DNA from: Microvelia longipes
Taxonomy: Eukaryota > Arthropoda > Insecta > Hemiptera > Veliidae
Assembly (NCBI GenBank): GCA_018340805.1
Contig: JACMZG010000008.1
Location: 28,614,869 to 28,678,868 of the forward strand
DNA: 64,000 nt
Direction of reading: 5' to 3'
The notes under the pieces are model-generated. The model searched no databases, had not been told where the DNA came from, and saw only the letters and a program-made list of their open reading frames with translations. Numbering within the stretch: position 1 is the first letter of the stretch; each line of letters opens with the position of its first letter. The translations under genes and the position numbers were made by a program. Shown here in pieces: positions 20,556-33,649 of the stretch.

Positions 20556-21035
20556 CGTTTTTATGGCACGCAATAACTTTCAAACGCTTTTTCGGATCTG
20601 GATGAAACTTGCTATAAAAATCAACTTCGTTAATATTTAGAACCCTATGGTTTATGAGATTTGTATAAAGTCAATAACCCCTATTAATGACTCAGCAAAA
20701 ATTACAATAAAATATAAAACCTTAAACCGTTGTTTGATCGTGCTGAAATTTTATACACGTACAGTACTTTGTGTGGTAAACACATTTATGAAGGTAAATT
20801 TTATTATCAGCTTTAAGTATGACTTTATCGTTTGACATATATGCCGTTATGTTGGCAAATCAAGTTTTTTTTCTTATGAATCTAGAAAGTTGCTTATATT
20901 GTGGCAGTATGCCACTTATATAAACTAGTAATATAACAAACTGATATAGGACACAACCATACTACGCCATTGTAGCCCCAGCAGCAACGCTGCGTAGCGG
21001 CTAAGAGACCTAAGGCCTTTTAATAATAGCTACTG
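20556..21035 (+). repeat. GC-core repeat family, second arm of inverted dimer
   Basis: Starts with TTATGGCACGCAATAACTTT and CAAACGCTTTTTCGG, the reverse complement of the end of the preceding copy, and ends with a diverged GC core at 20950-21020. The two arms form an imperfect inverted repeat of about 1 kb. Confidence 0.65.
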
Positions 21036-21680
21036 ACAAGAGGGACTCATTTGACAACCAATGAAATCCAAGTTGTGTATTATGTCCCATACATAAGTAT
21101 TCTAATATTTGTATAACCATTTACTGTTATAATGTGTATATGGTATAAGTATAATTTTCACAGGGCATTAAATAAGCATAGAAGCTTTTTGCTATGCCTA
21201 ACAGGATTTTTTATACTTATAAATTAAATTATATACTTATATAAATAATATTTAACTCATAATATGATAATATAATTATATGTATCAAAATTTTTATTTG
21301 TAATAATACGTTTTTTCAATAATATCACTAATTATTATTTGTAATTACGAGAATGTTTAAATATTATAGAAAAAGGTGGTGTATGGATAAATGAAGTTAA
21401 TAAAGTAGGTACAAGATCAAATAAACATAGGAGCAAATGAAAACGAAACATATGTACTGAAATTAGCGCCAAAAATATGAATTAAGATTTTAGAGTAAAG
21501 TTGGATTGCTATTCCTACTCTATCTTACTAAAAATTAACTTGGAAATATTTGGATTGGACCTAAAGCTTAATCCAAATTTCCCACGATTTTATTTCAGTT
21601 TTCCCATGCTTTCTCTCAGTTTTTTTTTTAAATTTTCGAAGTGTGGAAAAAAATATTGGACGCTAAAGTGTATTTCGGGT
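21036..21680. other. No gene seen
   Basis: AT-rich sequence without supported feature. Confidence 0.4.
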
Positions 21681-22200
21681 AAAGAAAAAGGCGGTCTCGG
21701 TAGTCGGGGGTCGACGAGATCAATGTGGTGTCGGGGCGGGGAAGCCTTTGGAGTAACGGCCCCGTATTGATTGGGGGAGCCGCTGTACAGGGGGCCCCTA
21801 GGAGAAGCTCGCAAAGGCCCTGAGTTTAAGAACATAGTTGCAGGATATAACCACTAGGAGCGCTGCTGTAGTCACATCCATATCGACTCACGTGCGCCGC
21901 TCGCTCCACTCGGGCCCGCGCCCTGGTAGGCTAGGATGTGACCAGGCCCCAGCAAGGTTCTGTCACACCGATCTATTCTCTCATACCAGTTCTCTCGACT
22001 CCGAACGTCGGTTCTAATCTTTACGTTACCTAGTAGAGAATATTCTCTCATTACAATCTTTATCTCCGTTAGTCGTTTTTATTCTTATTCTTACACTCGA
22101 CACGTATAGTTTATTCTTTAAATTTCGTTTTTGTTTACGTTCAAATTTAATTTTCGTTTTCTTTTGATTTTTATTCATCGTATTTATTTATCACTTAAAG
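21681..22200 (+). promoter_or_regulatory. GC-rich patch ending in a consensus splice donor (possible first exon or solo LTR)
   Basis: 21690-21960 is far richer in G and C than anything nearby, with CpG-rich blocks (GCGCCGCTCGCTCCACTCGG). It grades into a pyrimidine-rich stretch without ORF and ends at CACTTAAAG|GTAAGAAATT (donor at 22200/22201). That suggests a CpG-rich promoter and a non-coding first exon of a host gene on the plus strand. Alternatively, 21870 onward could be an LTR: it starts TGTAGTCACATCC, has an inverted repeat GTCACATCC/GGATGTGAC (21873 and 21934), and a possible ACA end. No target duplication was found. The frame 21590-21835 on the minus strand has no recognisable domain. 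Confidence 0.35.
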
Positions 22201-23270
22201 GTAAGAAATTATCATTTTTTATTATATTAATTTTATCTCTTATGATAGAAATAACAATTGGTGAATCTGCACTGTTAAATTAGTGAAAAATCAATTTACT
22301 CTCATAGATTAAAAATCTAAGCCGGCTTACATTAGATTAGATCGATTAAAACCGTTACATCTTATAATTCAAATCATTATTCGTCCTTCGTAAGATTATA
22401 TGTTCCGTTGGTTGACAAATTTATCCAAGAACATAAATAAGTTTAATTTTTTTTTAAAATTAAGAAATTGTACAGAATTCATTCCCCCCCCCCTCCCTAA
22501 AGATGTAACTCTATCCCCCTCTCTAACCCCCTTTACTAGATACACATCAATATCCTTATCACTACTGATAACAGCTCACCTTTTTAAATGAGAACAATAA
22601 ATCATTATTATAATGTTTGTAAACATTCTTATCAATTACATTTTATTTGTGAATTATTATTTTTTTATTTTAATTATTTTTTTATATAAAAGTAATTAAA
22701 AAAAGTAAAAAGACGTAAAAATGTACAACAGTAGATAATTTAGGTTTTATTTTATTATAATTCTGCGACTATAATACTACAGACTTCAGTGGGAGATATT
22801 TGTTGTAGTAGTGGTTCAATAACTTTAGTTGAGTAGTTCAATACTCACTACTTGGTTGTATTATTTTACTTTCCCTGTATCTAGTGAAGAGTGAAGTTTA
22901 GTCATGGCTTAAATGCGACTTCAAATATTTGTTACGGCTACAATTATGGCTAATTTCATAATATTTGTTACTACTTATTTCATTTGATGTGTGGTGCTCT
23001 ATTGCTGCACAATTGCAAATTGCTTTAAGATATAAGATAATTAATAACTTACGATAATCTAAAGGTTATCTGAACAGAAAACTTAATTTGGTGTCTATGG
23101 ATGTATAGGTGATGTGTCTGTATGTATGAGTGTATGGATGTGCACATTTCATGTAAACACGCTACAGCTATTCCAATTTTTATCAACCCTGAAACAAATA
23201 TCAAGACCTATAGAAGAAAAACTAATTAGTTTTATGCATTAAACTAAAGACGCCCGTAAATATACCCGGC
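22201..23270. other. No gene seen
   Basis: AT-rich, includes a C-run at 22483-22491. If the donor at 22200 is real, this is intron. Confidence 0.4.
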
Positions 23271-23279
23271 GTATATATA

Positions 23280-23347
<68 letters not shown>
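23271..23347. repeat. (TA)n microsatellite, interrupted
   Basis: TA units broken by TAATA phase shifts. Confidence 0.95.
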
Positions 23348-23348
<1 letters not shown>

Positions 23349-23490
23349 GAATGCATGGATGTAAACATGTTCAACAGCTTCATTCCTCTACAGCTTAAAT
23401 AGCTAATCTAGCTTTAATAAAAATTGCTCGAAATTCAAGTCTTGAAAGAGAAAGAACTGGCGTATCGAAAAAGACTCAAATACATCTATA

Positions 23491-23492
23491 TG

Positions 23493-23544
<52 letters not shown>

Positions 23545-23545
23545 T
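23491..23545. repeat. (TA)n microsatellite
   Basis: About 26 TA units. Confidence 0.95.
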
Positions 23546-24630
23546 TTTTATTTACTTATATAAGCTCTTTTCATGTAAAAACGCTAGCTTAAACATGTTT
23601 TTGAACCTATAGGCTGGAAATTCTTGTTCAATGATTGGCAGTTTAATTTTACTTATTTCAAAATAACCTATTTGAAGTTGATCTGTTATTTACCATGCCT
23701 AATAGGTTAATAAATATTAATAGGTACCATATCAGTAGTATGTTTCACTTTCCATACAGTCTATGTATATAGCCTAAAATATGAATGGAGTACTCCTAGC
23801 GAATTTAATCAATCAATTACACTTATGATGTCTTATTTTATCTCAACCCTTGTTAGGCTACTCTCCTAGTAAGACATCGAAGGCCTTGTGGGGGCCACGG
23901 AGGTCGACCAGGCCTGTTTAGTAACATTCGCTCGCCGTCAGAATGTCATGATTACCCAAAGCATAAAGTGGTATTACTTGGGAATCGCAACGTTCGACCT
24001 TAAATATCTATAGCCTTATAGTTATAGCCTTTGGCTGATTGAAGCTTAAAAAAGTAATACGATAGATAGGCATTTAATCAAATAATACGGGTTATATTTT
24101 ATATTATGATTACGAATACATTTAACACCTTGGAACGTACTTGGCAGCCTATTATTTATTTTTGAGAATATAAGCTTTATATTCTCAGCTTTATTTCTTA
24201 ACTAATCAATTTGTCATATAATTAGTTAATTTAAATTTTTAAAATGCGGTAAAAAACGACAAATGTGAACAAACTTTTTCTTATAATGTTTTTTTGTGTC
24301 GCGCCAAAAAATATATATGTTTGCCAATAACTTACAAAGTTAAATAGCTATGAAATTGCAAATACTAAATCATTGTGAACTTCGCTATCTGACGATATGT
24401 CGAAAGTCAAAATGCAGTAAAAAATAAAATTTATAGACAGTTAAAATTTAAAAAATTAATATTCAATATTTTAAAAACGGCGATTAATATAGAATTTTTT
24501 TTAATCGTTTGACCACCTATAGATGTATATTGGTGTCTTAATTTCAACTTGTTCGGTCGAATTTTTGCAAAATAGGTTATCGTAGTCGGAAAAATGTTAT
24601 CTTCTGGGCAACTCAATTAGGCCTGAAGTC
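23546..24630. other. No gene seen; one GC-richer block
   Basis: 23870-23990 is GC-richer (GGCCTTGTGGGGGCCACGG) but shows no frame or motif I recognise. The remainder is AT-rich. Confidence 0.4.
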
Positions 24631-24870
24631 TAATTTTTGTACCAAGGTTTAACCCTCCAGCATAATCGCAGATTGAATTATGCGTGACTCAGATACATAG
24701 GCAGACACACACATACAACTACTGACAGACAACATGATGAATACCATTAAGAACGTCATGGACTTGCCTAAAACAGATAATTATAGTGAAACCTCGGTTT
24801 CAGATTTATGAGGTTATCACATTACGTTTTCATTATATCTTCGGTTCTGGGATAGGAAATGTAAAAATTT
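24631..24870 (-). repeat. Composite 5S-like repeat, tail fragment
   Basis: TTTTTGTACCAAGGTTTAAC, TGACTCAGATACATAGGCAG, ACAGACAACATGATGAATAC, AAAACAGATAATTATAGTGA and CCTCGGTTTCAGATT follow in the order of the 29440-29600 part of the family. No 5S-like block is attached. Confidence 0.6.
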
Positions 24871-25139
24871 ATAACCGGCTTTCAAAATTACAGACAATGA
24901 GGCTTCATTTCTACTTACGGTTTTTGTACGGCCACATGTACCGTTTATTTTTTCTAATTGTTGTATAGAGAAAGTACCGTAGCCTTGGTTAGATTGCTCC
25001 TAACTCATGGAGGATATTTGTTGACATTGAAATTACTTTATTACCTTTCGTAACAGAGTTGTTGACATAATGACTGTTGACCTTAACGTACGTATCGAAG
25101 ACAATTCACTTAACTATTTAGACATTACCACTCCTATTC

Positions 25140-25470
25140 ATAGAGATAAGTAACTAGAGGGGCCCTATTAGTTGAGTTTTGAAACATCGAAAAAGTAACC
25201 TGAACACCTTCGATTATCAATATAATCAAATAAACAGAACAGACAAATCAAAAAATACAGATTTTTACATACTAGAACGTTTAAAATACAAATGAAAACA
25301 CAAAAAATGTGAGGGAAGACGAAAACAATTAATGTTAATATAACCTTAACTCACTCTTTAGAGGAGGTTTTAACGAGATTACACTGAGCCCCTGAAAGCC
25401 CAAAAAAGATGTTTCAGGACTCTCAATGTAATGAGATAGGCCATGCCCCCTCTAGTATATATCTCTATGC
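25140..25470. mobile_element. Short inverted-repeat transposable element, single copy
   Basis: Ends are imperfect inverted repeats: TAGAGATAAGTAACTAGAGG on the left and, reverse-complemented, TAGAGATATATACTAGAGGG on the right. Inner blocks GGGGCCCTATTAGTTGAG, AAAGTAACCTGAACACCTTC, CCTTAACTCACTCTTTAGAG, GATTACACTGAGCCCCTGA and GAGATAGGCCATGCCCCC are shared with 55738-56350. No coding sequence, so a non-autonomous element. I do not recognise the superfamily. Confidence 0.7.
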
Positions 25471-26515
25471 TTCTATTGCACTACCAAAAAATTATTTCTG
25501 CTCAATAATTTTTTTTATCAAAAAGAATTTTAGACATCTATATGATATATTTATAATTTCGGGGATCTATATGATGGATATGAAGAATTTTCGATATCTA
25601 TGATTTCGCTAATCAATATGATGTATATGTAGAATTTTAAAGGATTTTTTGACACTTAAAAACATTGAAATAGACCTAAAATATTTTTAACGCAGTTTAT
25701 ATATTTATCCACAATAGATAAATAAATAAATTTGTAGTTAATTTTCTTATTTATAACTTCTTTATTTCTAAATAAACAATATCTTTACTTTATTCTTCCC
25801 TTGTTAAAATAAAGACTGACAGGGTTGGCTTTAGTGAACATAGCCACCACAACTGAGTTTCTTTCATTCGAGATAAGGTTTTGAAGTTTCCTCAATTTGT
25901 TTGGACGGTTTAAAAATTTAGTTGGCGGGGGAGAGACTTGTTGCATATTAGAATGTTTACCTTCCCAAATGTATCTTGAAAATTAATCCTTTTTTATTGG
26001 ACCAAATCCCGTTTAAAAGTGGTTTTGAGAATAGTTAGCCAATCAGCGGTTTTAAAATAAGCTACTAAGCAGATATTAAAGCCGAAATATATAATGAAAG
26101 CCATTAAAATGATGAAAGCTATTAAAACTGAATTTCCCTTAAAGAAAAATAAACTATAATCTCGTCCCTGGTCCTGTTTCTAAGGGAATCATAGGCTGGG
26201 TTTGTTTCATTATTTGTGGCTACACTCGCTTGTTGACTGATGCTATGAACTCAAACATGTTCTGTTCTCGGTCCTAGATATCGATAATTTAAACTAGCAA
26301 CACCTGTCTCGGCATTTACTTACTATAGAACGCCATTGTGAATTGTGTTTTAATAACTTGAAGGACAACAAAAAATTCTTGTGGAAGACTATAAATGTTA
26401 AGATTCTAAACTGCATCACGTATCTTTTAAATTTGCTCCATAGGTTACTGTTAGTTCAAACAATAAAATATAAAATGGCATGCTAATTTTACGTCATGTG
26501 TTTATTTATTAGTCG
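25471..26515. other. No gene seen
   Basis: AT-rich sequence without supported feature. Confidence 0.4.
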
Positions 26516-26544
26516 TTGATAAGGTGTCCAGCCTGAAGAACCTT

Positions 26545-26605
26545 GGGCTCCGTATCGTTCTCTTATCTGCCAATGTCAGACTCGAACTCACACCTTCTCC
26601 CCGCA
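26545..26605 (-). repeat. tRNA-like B-box segment
   Basis: On the minus strand GTGTGAGTTCGAGTCTGACA resembles a B box (GGTTCGANTCC) in context. No credible acceptor stem. Probably a decayed tRNA-derived repeat, or chance. Confidence 0.3.
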
Positions 26606-26929
26606 CTTACTGTCTCACATTACTGCTTTGTATAATTATTTTACTATCAGCAAATCAGCCTTATTAATTTTTATACATTCAAATGCGCTTTTTTGGCAAA
26701 TTAAAATCAATAGCAAATATTAAAGTGGGTCTTAAATGTTGCGGTAAATTGTTAAATTTATTTGATACACGGTCTGTTTTATGAACATCTAAGATTTATA
26801 TCAAAATTATTTCATGTCATGTACCAACTAATTTGTTACCTTTATGCTTAAAAAAGCTTACCACATTACTGAAGATTGTGATAAGCTTAAAAAATATTTA
26901 TTGAAAAATAGCTATCGTCGATACTTGCT

Positions 26930-27243
<314 letters not shown>

Positions 27244-27930
27244 TATTTATATCAAAATTTAAAAAAAATAAAATTAGAAATATAACCGATCGAGTTTAAG
27301 TTTAGTTCTATTGTTAATCTATTAATCGATCCAACAAATTTCATTTTGATATTGACAGCCGTATTGGAAATATCGAATTTTGAATTTTCAAAACTTTACG
27401 GCCTAAAACTTTTAATTTCAAATTCAAAAATAATTACTTTATCGTAATTCATTAATAATTTACTAACTGTTTTTCGTCGTGTCTTTAAATAACATAACTC
27501 ATGAACAACTAGTAGTATGAATCCCACAGCGATTTAAATTTCAGTTTTTTTATTTTTTTTTTTTTTGTAAAAATATATATTTATTGGGGCGTCTCTCAAA
27601 ATTATATGTAAAATTTGTTCACATCTGTCAAAAATTAAGACGCTTTGACACAAAAAATTATAAGAAACTAATCATATAATATAATGTTAATACATATTGC
27701 TAATATTTTAATAAAAAATTAAAACTAATAACAACGAGCCTGCCAAGTACAACCACAGGTTGCTTAATGAATTGGTGAACATAATATGAAAGTATATACC
27801 AATTACTCTCAGCTTTATTACTTTCTAAGCTTTCATTAATCTTATTTTTTAAATTTTTTGCCCGGATTAACCGCTTCGAAAACTTGGCCCTTAGCGGTAT
27901 TAATCTTCAATTCGAACACCTTAGACATTA
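27244..27930. other. No gene seen
   Basis: AT-rich with a T-run at 27547-27567. No supported feature. Confidence 0.4.
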
Positions 27931-27934
27931 AGCT

Positions 27935-28100
27935 ATCTAATAATTTTGAGGCTGATCATAGCGAAACCGAAGTAATACTTCCTCAAGCTTGGGGAATCGT
28001 GACTTTTTGAGGACGAGCAAAGCGAGTTCAAAGTTGTGAATAAAAGTGCTGAGGTACTTGAGGTACTTATCCCTTTTTTTAGAAGGGCATTGAAAAAAAA
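27935..28100 (+). repeat. Composite 5S-like repeat, end fragment
   Basis: AGCGAAACCGAAGTAATACTTCC and TTTTTGAGGACGAGCAAAGC followed by a GAGGTACTTATCCC-like end match the part of the family beyond the 5S-like block. The frame 28170-27937 across it is accidental. Confidence 0.5.
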
Positions 28101-28885
28101 TTTTAAGGACTTTTAATGGCACATTCATATTCAGTATTCGCTCTTTTGAGGTAAACTTTAGTATACACACCGGAATAAATCTTTCTATATCATTCTCTTT
28201 CTATCTCACTTTGCCTTTTGAACTTTTATTTTCTTATGTTTCACTCGGGGAAAAAACATTTAATTCTCTCCACTATGCCTAACGATTTATAATTCTTGGT
28301 CCCTTTAGATAATAAATTATCCAAATTACATGGTCTAAAATTGTTATTTAATCCCTTAAACCGGTCTCCTAATAATTTTAGATGATTTAGCAAGTAAAAA
28401 TAAAATTTTATTTTAGGCGATGCCGATCGTTTGATTCGCTTAGTATTATGATACTAACATATTGAATATAATAAGAAGATATGTGGTTCAGAAATATCCC
28501 ATAAATACTGCATATTTTAATCCAAATAAATATTGAAAATAAAAATAACGAACATCTTCTTATGTTATAAATTATAAATCAAAGAAATATTACACAAAAG
28601 AATACTATTGACTACTCAGTATATAGTAAGAAGTTGCGATATGAGTTTAAATTAATTACCTATTCTATTGTGCACCAAAGCTAATTTCATTCCATATTTT
28701 TCCCTATTTTGCTTTGCTATTCAACCTATTCTTCTGACTGTAAGTAGGCAATTACATTTATTATTTAATTGCTCATTATATTAGCCCTACTGAGAGTCAA
28801 TAAATTTTTACTGGATGATTGTTCTATATTACATAAGCTGTAATTATAATATACGCAGCAAACAATAACCTAGAATAAACAAAAT
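28101..28885. other. No gene seen
   Basis: AT-rich sequence without supported feature. Confidence 0.4.
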
Positions 28886-28892
28886 AATAAGG

Positions 28893-29660
28893 TACGGGGT
28901 ACCTCGAGACTTTTCCCAACACATCGGATTCGCTAAGCTCATCCTCCCTACTTCAGACTCGCTTCGTTCTGCAATTTTATACTGCAATACGTTTTTGGAC
29001 TTGCTTCGCTTGTCCCAGATAGTAATGACAGGTGCTTTATTTTCAACGGTCACCCATCCAGGCACTGACCTCGCTCGATACTTCTCATCTTTTATGATCC
29101 ATCAAACACCATAGCTAGACTTATCTATGGCCGACTTATATAGGCCGTATTGAATCAAAACTTAGTATACTTGTTTATTACGTAAAGAGATACTCTTGTT
29201 CTAAAATTCATCTCAATTAGATTATTTTCTAATATTTGAATTTTTTTTTAAAAAGTATTCGATAAGTCATTTGATAAAAACTAAACTAAAGCTGATAATG
29301 AAACTTGGCACTAATGTTGTTCTTATATATGACTACATGTGTGCTAAGTCTTAAATCGATCAAATCAAAGTCGTTATTGCGGTTTAATGACGTCATAAAA
29401 ATATTTTATGGATAGCTCAACTAGACCTAAAGGTTGATTCTCGTACCAAGTTTCAACTCTCTAGCATTAATACACTGTTGAGATATGATGATAACAGACA
29501 CACGATCATACAGACAGACAACTTTGTGAAAACCACTCAGGAAATTTTAAAACACCTGAAACGGATAATTCCAGTGACATCCCGGTTTCTGATTTTTTTG
29601 AAAAAAATACTTTTCCTATATACTTACGGTATAAATGATGAAAAGTAAAATTAAACAAAA
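28893..29660 (-). repeat. Composite 5S-like repeat, complete copy
   Basis: Left end ACGGGGTACCTCGAGACTTT, two CGCTTCG/CTCGTCC-type blocks (28955-29015), then a 5S rRNA-like block at 29047-29085 (minus strand GAGGTCAGTGCCTGGATGGG, then TGACCGTT). The body follows: GTTTAATGACGTCATAAAAA (29380), CCAAGTTTCAACTCTCTAGC, GATGATAACAGACACACGA, CACTCAGGAAATTTTAAAAC, GACATCCCGGTTTC. The right end is CTTACGGTATAAATGATGAA (29623-29642). TGGATGGGTGACC matches the 5S internal control region (box C) exactly. No coding capacity. Orientation is given by the 5S-like block. Confidence 0.75.
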
Positions 29661-30590
29661 CATTTTATTTTTAGCATTTTAAGTATATTATATAATTCTA
29701 TAAAAAGAGTAAGTAAATGTTAAACAATAATTCTGAAAAAGGGCTTTGAATTGACCGGGATAAAACGTAGTTAAAGATTACTGGGTAAAAATCGAAGTTA
29801 AGTAACAGCGACATGGATAATACCTAAATTCAATATCTCGGCCAATTTTTTACTATATCTTACATTAGTTAGTTTATGTGTTATAAAACAGGTTATATAT
29901 AAGAAGCTTTAGTCGTTCTAAAGTCTAATTAATATGTAATGTACTTTTAGAAGAACTGTTTTTCATAAAATTTTAAGAAATGGGTTTGTATTCTTATTTT
30001 TAATATCAAATTAGCTTTCTAGAGTATATTACTACGTAAGAAAAAAAAGTTTAAATATGCTATAGAAATCAATTTTTGGCTAAAGGGGCCAGAGCAGGAG
30101 ACTGTTACTCCCCTTGGTTAAGAAATCAATTCTATACAGGGGTTAAAATAGAGGTCACTTCTAGGGTTTGAAAAATCACTTGTTTAGTTTCAGCCAATAA
30201 GAATGCTAGGAAATGTAGATTTTCTAGAAAAAAATGTTTACGAGAGAAACACTTAGCACTTTGTTTTAATGGAAAATAGTTTGTTATACATATTTGTTAG
30301 GAGACTTAATTGGGAAGTCCTGGAGAGTTCAGGTAACATATTGGGAGTGAGTATATTGTACTGGGGCATCATAGTTTATTGTCATAGTTTCTAACTTTAT
30401 TCTCGTAACTGGACCCATAGTCTAAGTAATTTCATGCCATGATAATAAGATTTCCGGATTTAATAAAATAATATTATCAGGAGCTCTCCTGACAACTTTT
30501 AAATATATTTCAGAGTCGGCTTTGGATTTCGCGATTGACATCAATGGATGTTCAAAGAAGAACACAAAAAACAAGGATTCATATAAAATA
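29661..30590. other. No gene seen
   Basis: AT-rich sequence without supported feature. Confidence 0.4.
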
Positions 30591-30597
30591 TTGTGCT

Positions 30598-30700
30598 GTT
30601 CATAAGAACAGCCTCTATAAAGAGGCTGTGAATCTTCACAGCCTCAGTTTTTTTGGGTTGACTCGATGTCAGGGCCATCTGGCCCTGACAGCGAGTGTCG
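30598..30700. other. Cluster of three hairpins
   Basis: ACAGCCTC/GAGGCTGT (about 30607-30630), AGGCTGTGAA/TTCACAGCCT (about 30621-30643) and GTCAGGGCCA/TGGCCCTGAC (about 30667-30690). The first two share an arm and so are alternatives. Frames on both strands cross them but have no recognisable content. Confidence 0.7.
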
Positions 30701-33640
30701 GTTCTAAAATATTTTTTTTTTTGGATAAATGTTGGTATTGTTATTTGGAGCTTCAAATTTCTTCAAATGCGTAGATTGTCTTTATATAAACTTCAGGAAT
30801 TACTGAATTCATTCTCCAAACGTCTTCTGGTGTTGACTGAGATAATAAGAAATTGTGCTTTAAAAAATAAAGAGTCTCTCCATATAAGTCTCTATTTCAC
30901 AATGGTGAAAATTGGGTAGCTTTTGCATGTCTATCAACTTTTACTACTCCCTAATAATCAAAATTAAATATAAATATTAAATAAATCTTTCCTCTCCTTA
31001 GTATTGTAGGAATTATTTTTGATTAGAGGTTCCTGTTTGTGATTTCAGCGTAACCATATAAACAGGTTTACTTTCGAAATGTAATGAACTGCTTATGACA
31101 AGTATCCACAACAATCCAGAATTCGAGCGAAGCGAGCCAACGTAAAATTTTTCATTTAAAAAGAAATAATTTTGAAAAAGTGCATGTTTGGTGCAATGCT
31201 TTTGTCGTGGATGGTCATGGTCATGTATAACTTTTTATGAAAGGGGATGCTATTTTCTAGAAATGTGGTATATATTTTACCTATACCTCTCTAAATTTAA
31301 ATTGAAAACTATATGTCCTAAATCCCCTCTTTACGACTCATTACTCCCATCATTGCTCCCTTCCTTCTAAGCCTCATCGCCCCCTTAGAATGCTATATCG
31401 CCCATGTTGAGAATCAGTGGTGTAAACAATAAAAAAATCTGTCCAAAACTTATAAATGTTGATGTCGTATTTGATCAGTTTCAGCAGTGGGTTTGCCTTA
31501 ATGCGTGTATTCTTTCCTCGTATTAAAGGTTCTCAAATCCCAGAAATATTTTATTATAATATGGAGTATTTTTTAACTATAACAAAGACTATGGTGTATA
31601 ACATCAATGTATCTATGTACTAATAGTTTAGTATAATAGGTAGACGTAAAGATTCCCCTCTTACACCGGATATCTTCTATTGAAGAAGATTGCGATTTAG
31701 CCAGTTACTGGACACTGCCAGTAATACCTCTGCTAGCAGATTAATCCTGTACTCCTAACAAGAAAATTTTATTCCTTTAACTCTTCTTCAAGGTTCTTTT
31801 CAATCAACTACGTTTAATATTTATAATATAGTATAGAAAATAAATTACTATTGTAACAATTAACTTGATGTAAGTTAAAGGTAATGAAAAATCCAGGATT
31901 TATTAATCAAATTCATTAGTTCTTTCTATTTTCTCCTCCGTCGTTTAGGGAGTTTGAGGTTTAGCTTAGAATCTGTACCGCGTAAAGATCTAATATTTAC
32001 CAAGATCTATTCCATTCTTGAATCACACCGCAGTGACTTATTTTTTATCATGATTTTATGACTGCTAAAGGAATTTGGAACTAAAAGGCATAAATGTTCT
32101 CTATTTGCAAACTGCTCAAGGATATGTCGAGAAATAATTTGAGAGAAAGATTGGAAGTTTTTCTTAATTGAAATTTTGTAGGCAAATAAAATAGTTTTTT
32201 ACTAGTATACTTTTATTAATAATTATAAAATATAAAAACGAGATCTTTTCGACAAAGCATGTTAGGAATGTTATACATGAAAAAATAAGGTAATATAAAA
32301 AAAACATCTGTTTCAATGGCGGGAAAAAATAATTATTTCAAATTTAAAAACTACAAATTTGCTCAAGTTTATGTATAAACCCATACCGCTATATACATAA
32401 CCGAAATATTTGTAGGGGTGTAATAGCAATGGAAGTTGTTTAGGTCCGTTTGAAGTCCAGACAACTACACCATTAAACCTAGAATCAAACTAATTATTTT
32501 AATTTCACATTGGCTACCCTATTTCTTTTAAAAATTACTTGTAAAGCTAATTTGAAGAGTTTTGAATTCAACAAGATTTCAGCCACATCTTTAGCTTGAG
32601 AACAGACCTTAAAAAAGCGGGCCTAGAGGATACTGTTCATTTATGTAATATATAAGATTGGAAAGCTTAATTCCATATTTGGCAACTTATTTTATTTTTC
32701 GTTAAAGTATGTATATGAGAAGTAATAGGAACGATTGTGGTAAAATTAGTCAGTACATCTAGGGTCATAGAGGGTAAATGCATGCATGTGTTCATCCGTG
32801 TCAATTTTAGTATCCATAAGGCCATGATTAAAACTCACGGGATAGGCTTGTGTGTAGAAGGGTAAAAATACACTATCTATATTTCAACAGAATCTGTTCT
32901 TATTGCACTACTGACTTATTCAGCCTTCTATCAAAATTATGTCGTGATTAACTATATATTTCTCTTAGTTGCTGTTTCTGTTTCACCTTTTCTGCACTAC
33001 TTGAGGTATAAGATATTCATTACGTAATATTATAGCAGTATAAGAACAAAACGTATGAACAAGTTAGCTAACCCTGTGACCGGAGCGGGAGCAGAGTGTG
33101 CGAGGCCTTGAAATCATCTAGACACCCAGAGTTTTATATAAGTATATTTGTCTCATCTAGTAGTTTTCGTTGTTTGAGTCACTTTTACTCCTAATCCTAT
33201 TGTCATAATCTTCGAATCGTGTTTGCTCTATTTGCAACTTAAGTTCTAATACTTACACCTTTTTCAGTCTAAAATCGATCTTAATTATTTAATAGCTATC
33301 GCGTTTTAACATCGTCTAGTAGTTGTAGAAGCCCTTATGAATCAAAGTCAATATAAATCTAATAAAACTCATTTTATTAATACTATTCCATTTGGCTATA
33401 CCAATGGCATCAATGCTCTTATTATTAATTGAGATTCTTGCGATTTATTCTATTCTATTGACGTAGTTATTTCTTTAAAATTTTTTTTATCTTGTCTATT
33501 TTGCTTTGGTAGCAAGTTTCCGTCAGAGTTTTAACCCTGTCCTCATTTTTTAGTAAGACTATTTTGTTTTGCGTCAGCAATTGTCATTACTACAATATTT
33601 CCTACATTTTTACTTCCACACCTACTAGCATGAGTATTTA
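30701..33640. other. No gene seen
   Basis: About 2.9 kb of AT-rich DNA. A CGAGCGAAGCGAGCC motif at 31127-31142 is a lone piece of the composite 5S-like family. A GC-richer spot at 33070-33100 shows no frame. Otherwise nothing seen. Confidence 0.4.
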
Positions 33641-33649
33641 GGAAATGTA

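Noticed and set aside
21590..21835. Minus frame of 81 codons over the GC-rich patch
   Set aside because: GC-rich DNA has few stops; Pro/Arg-rich peptide without recognisable domain.
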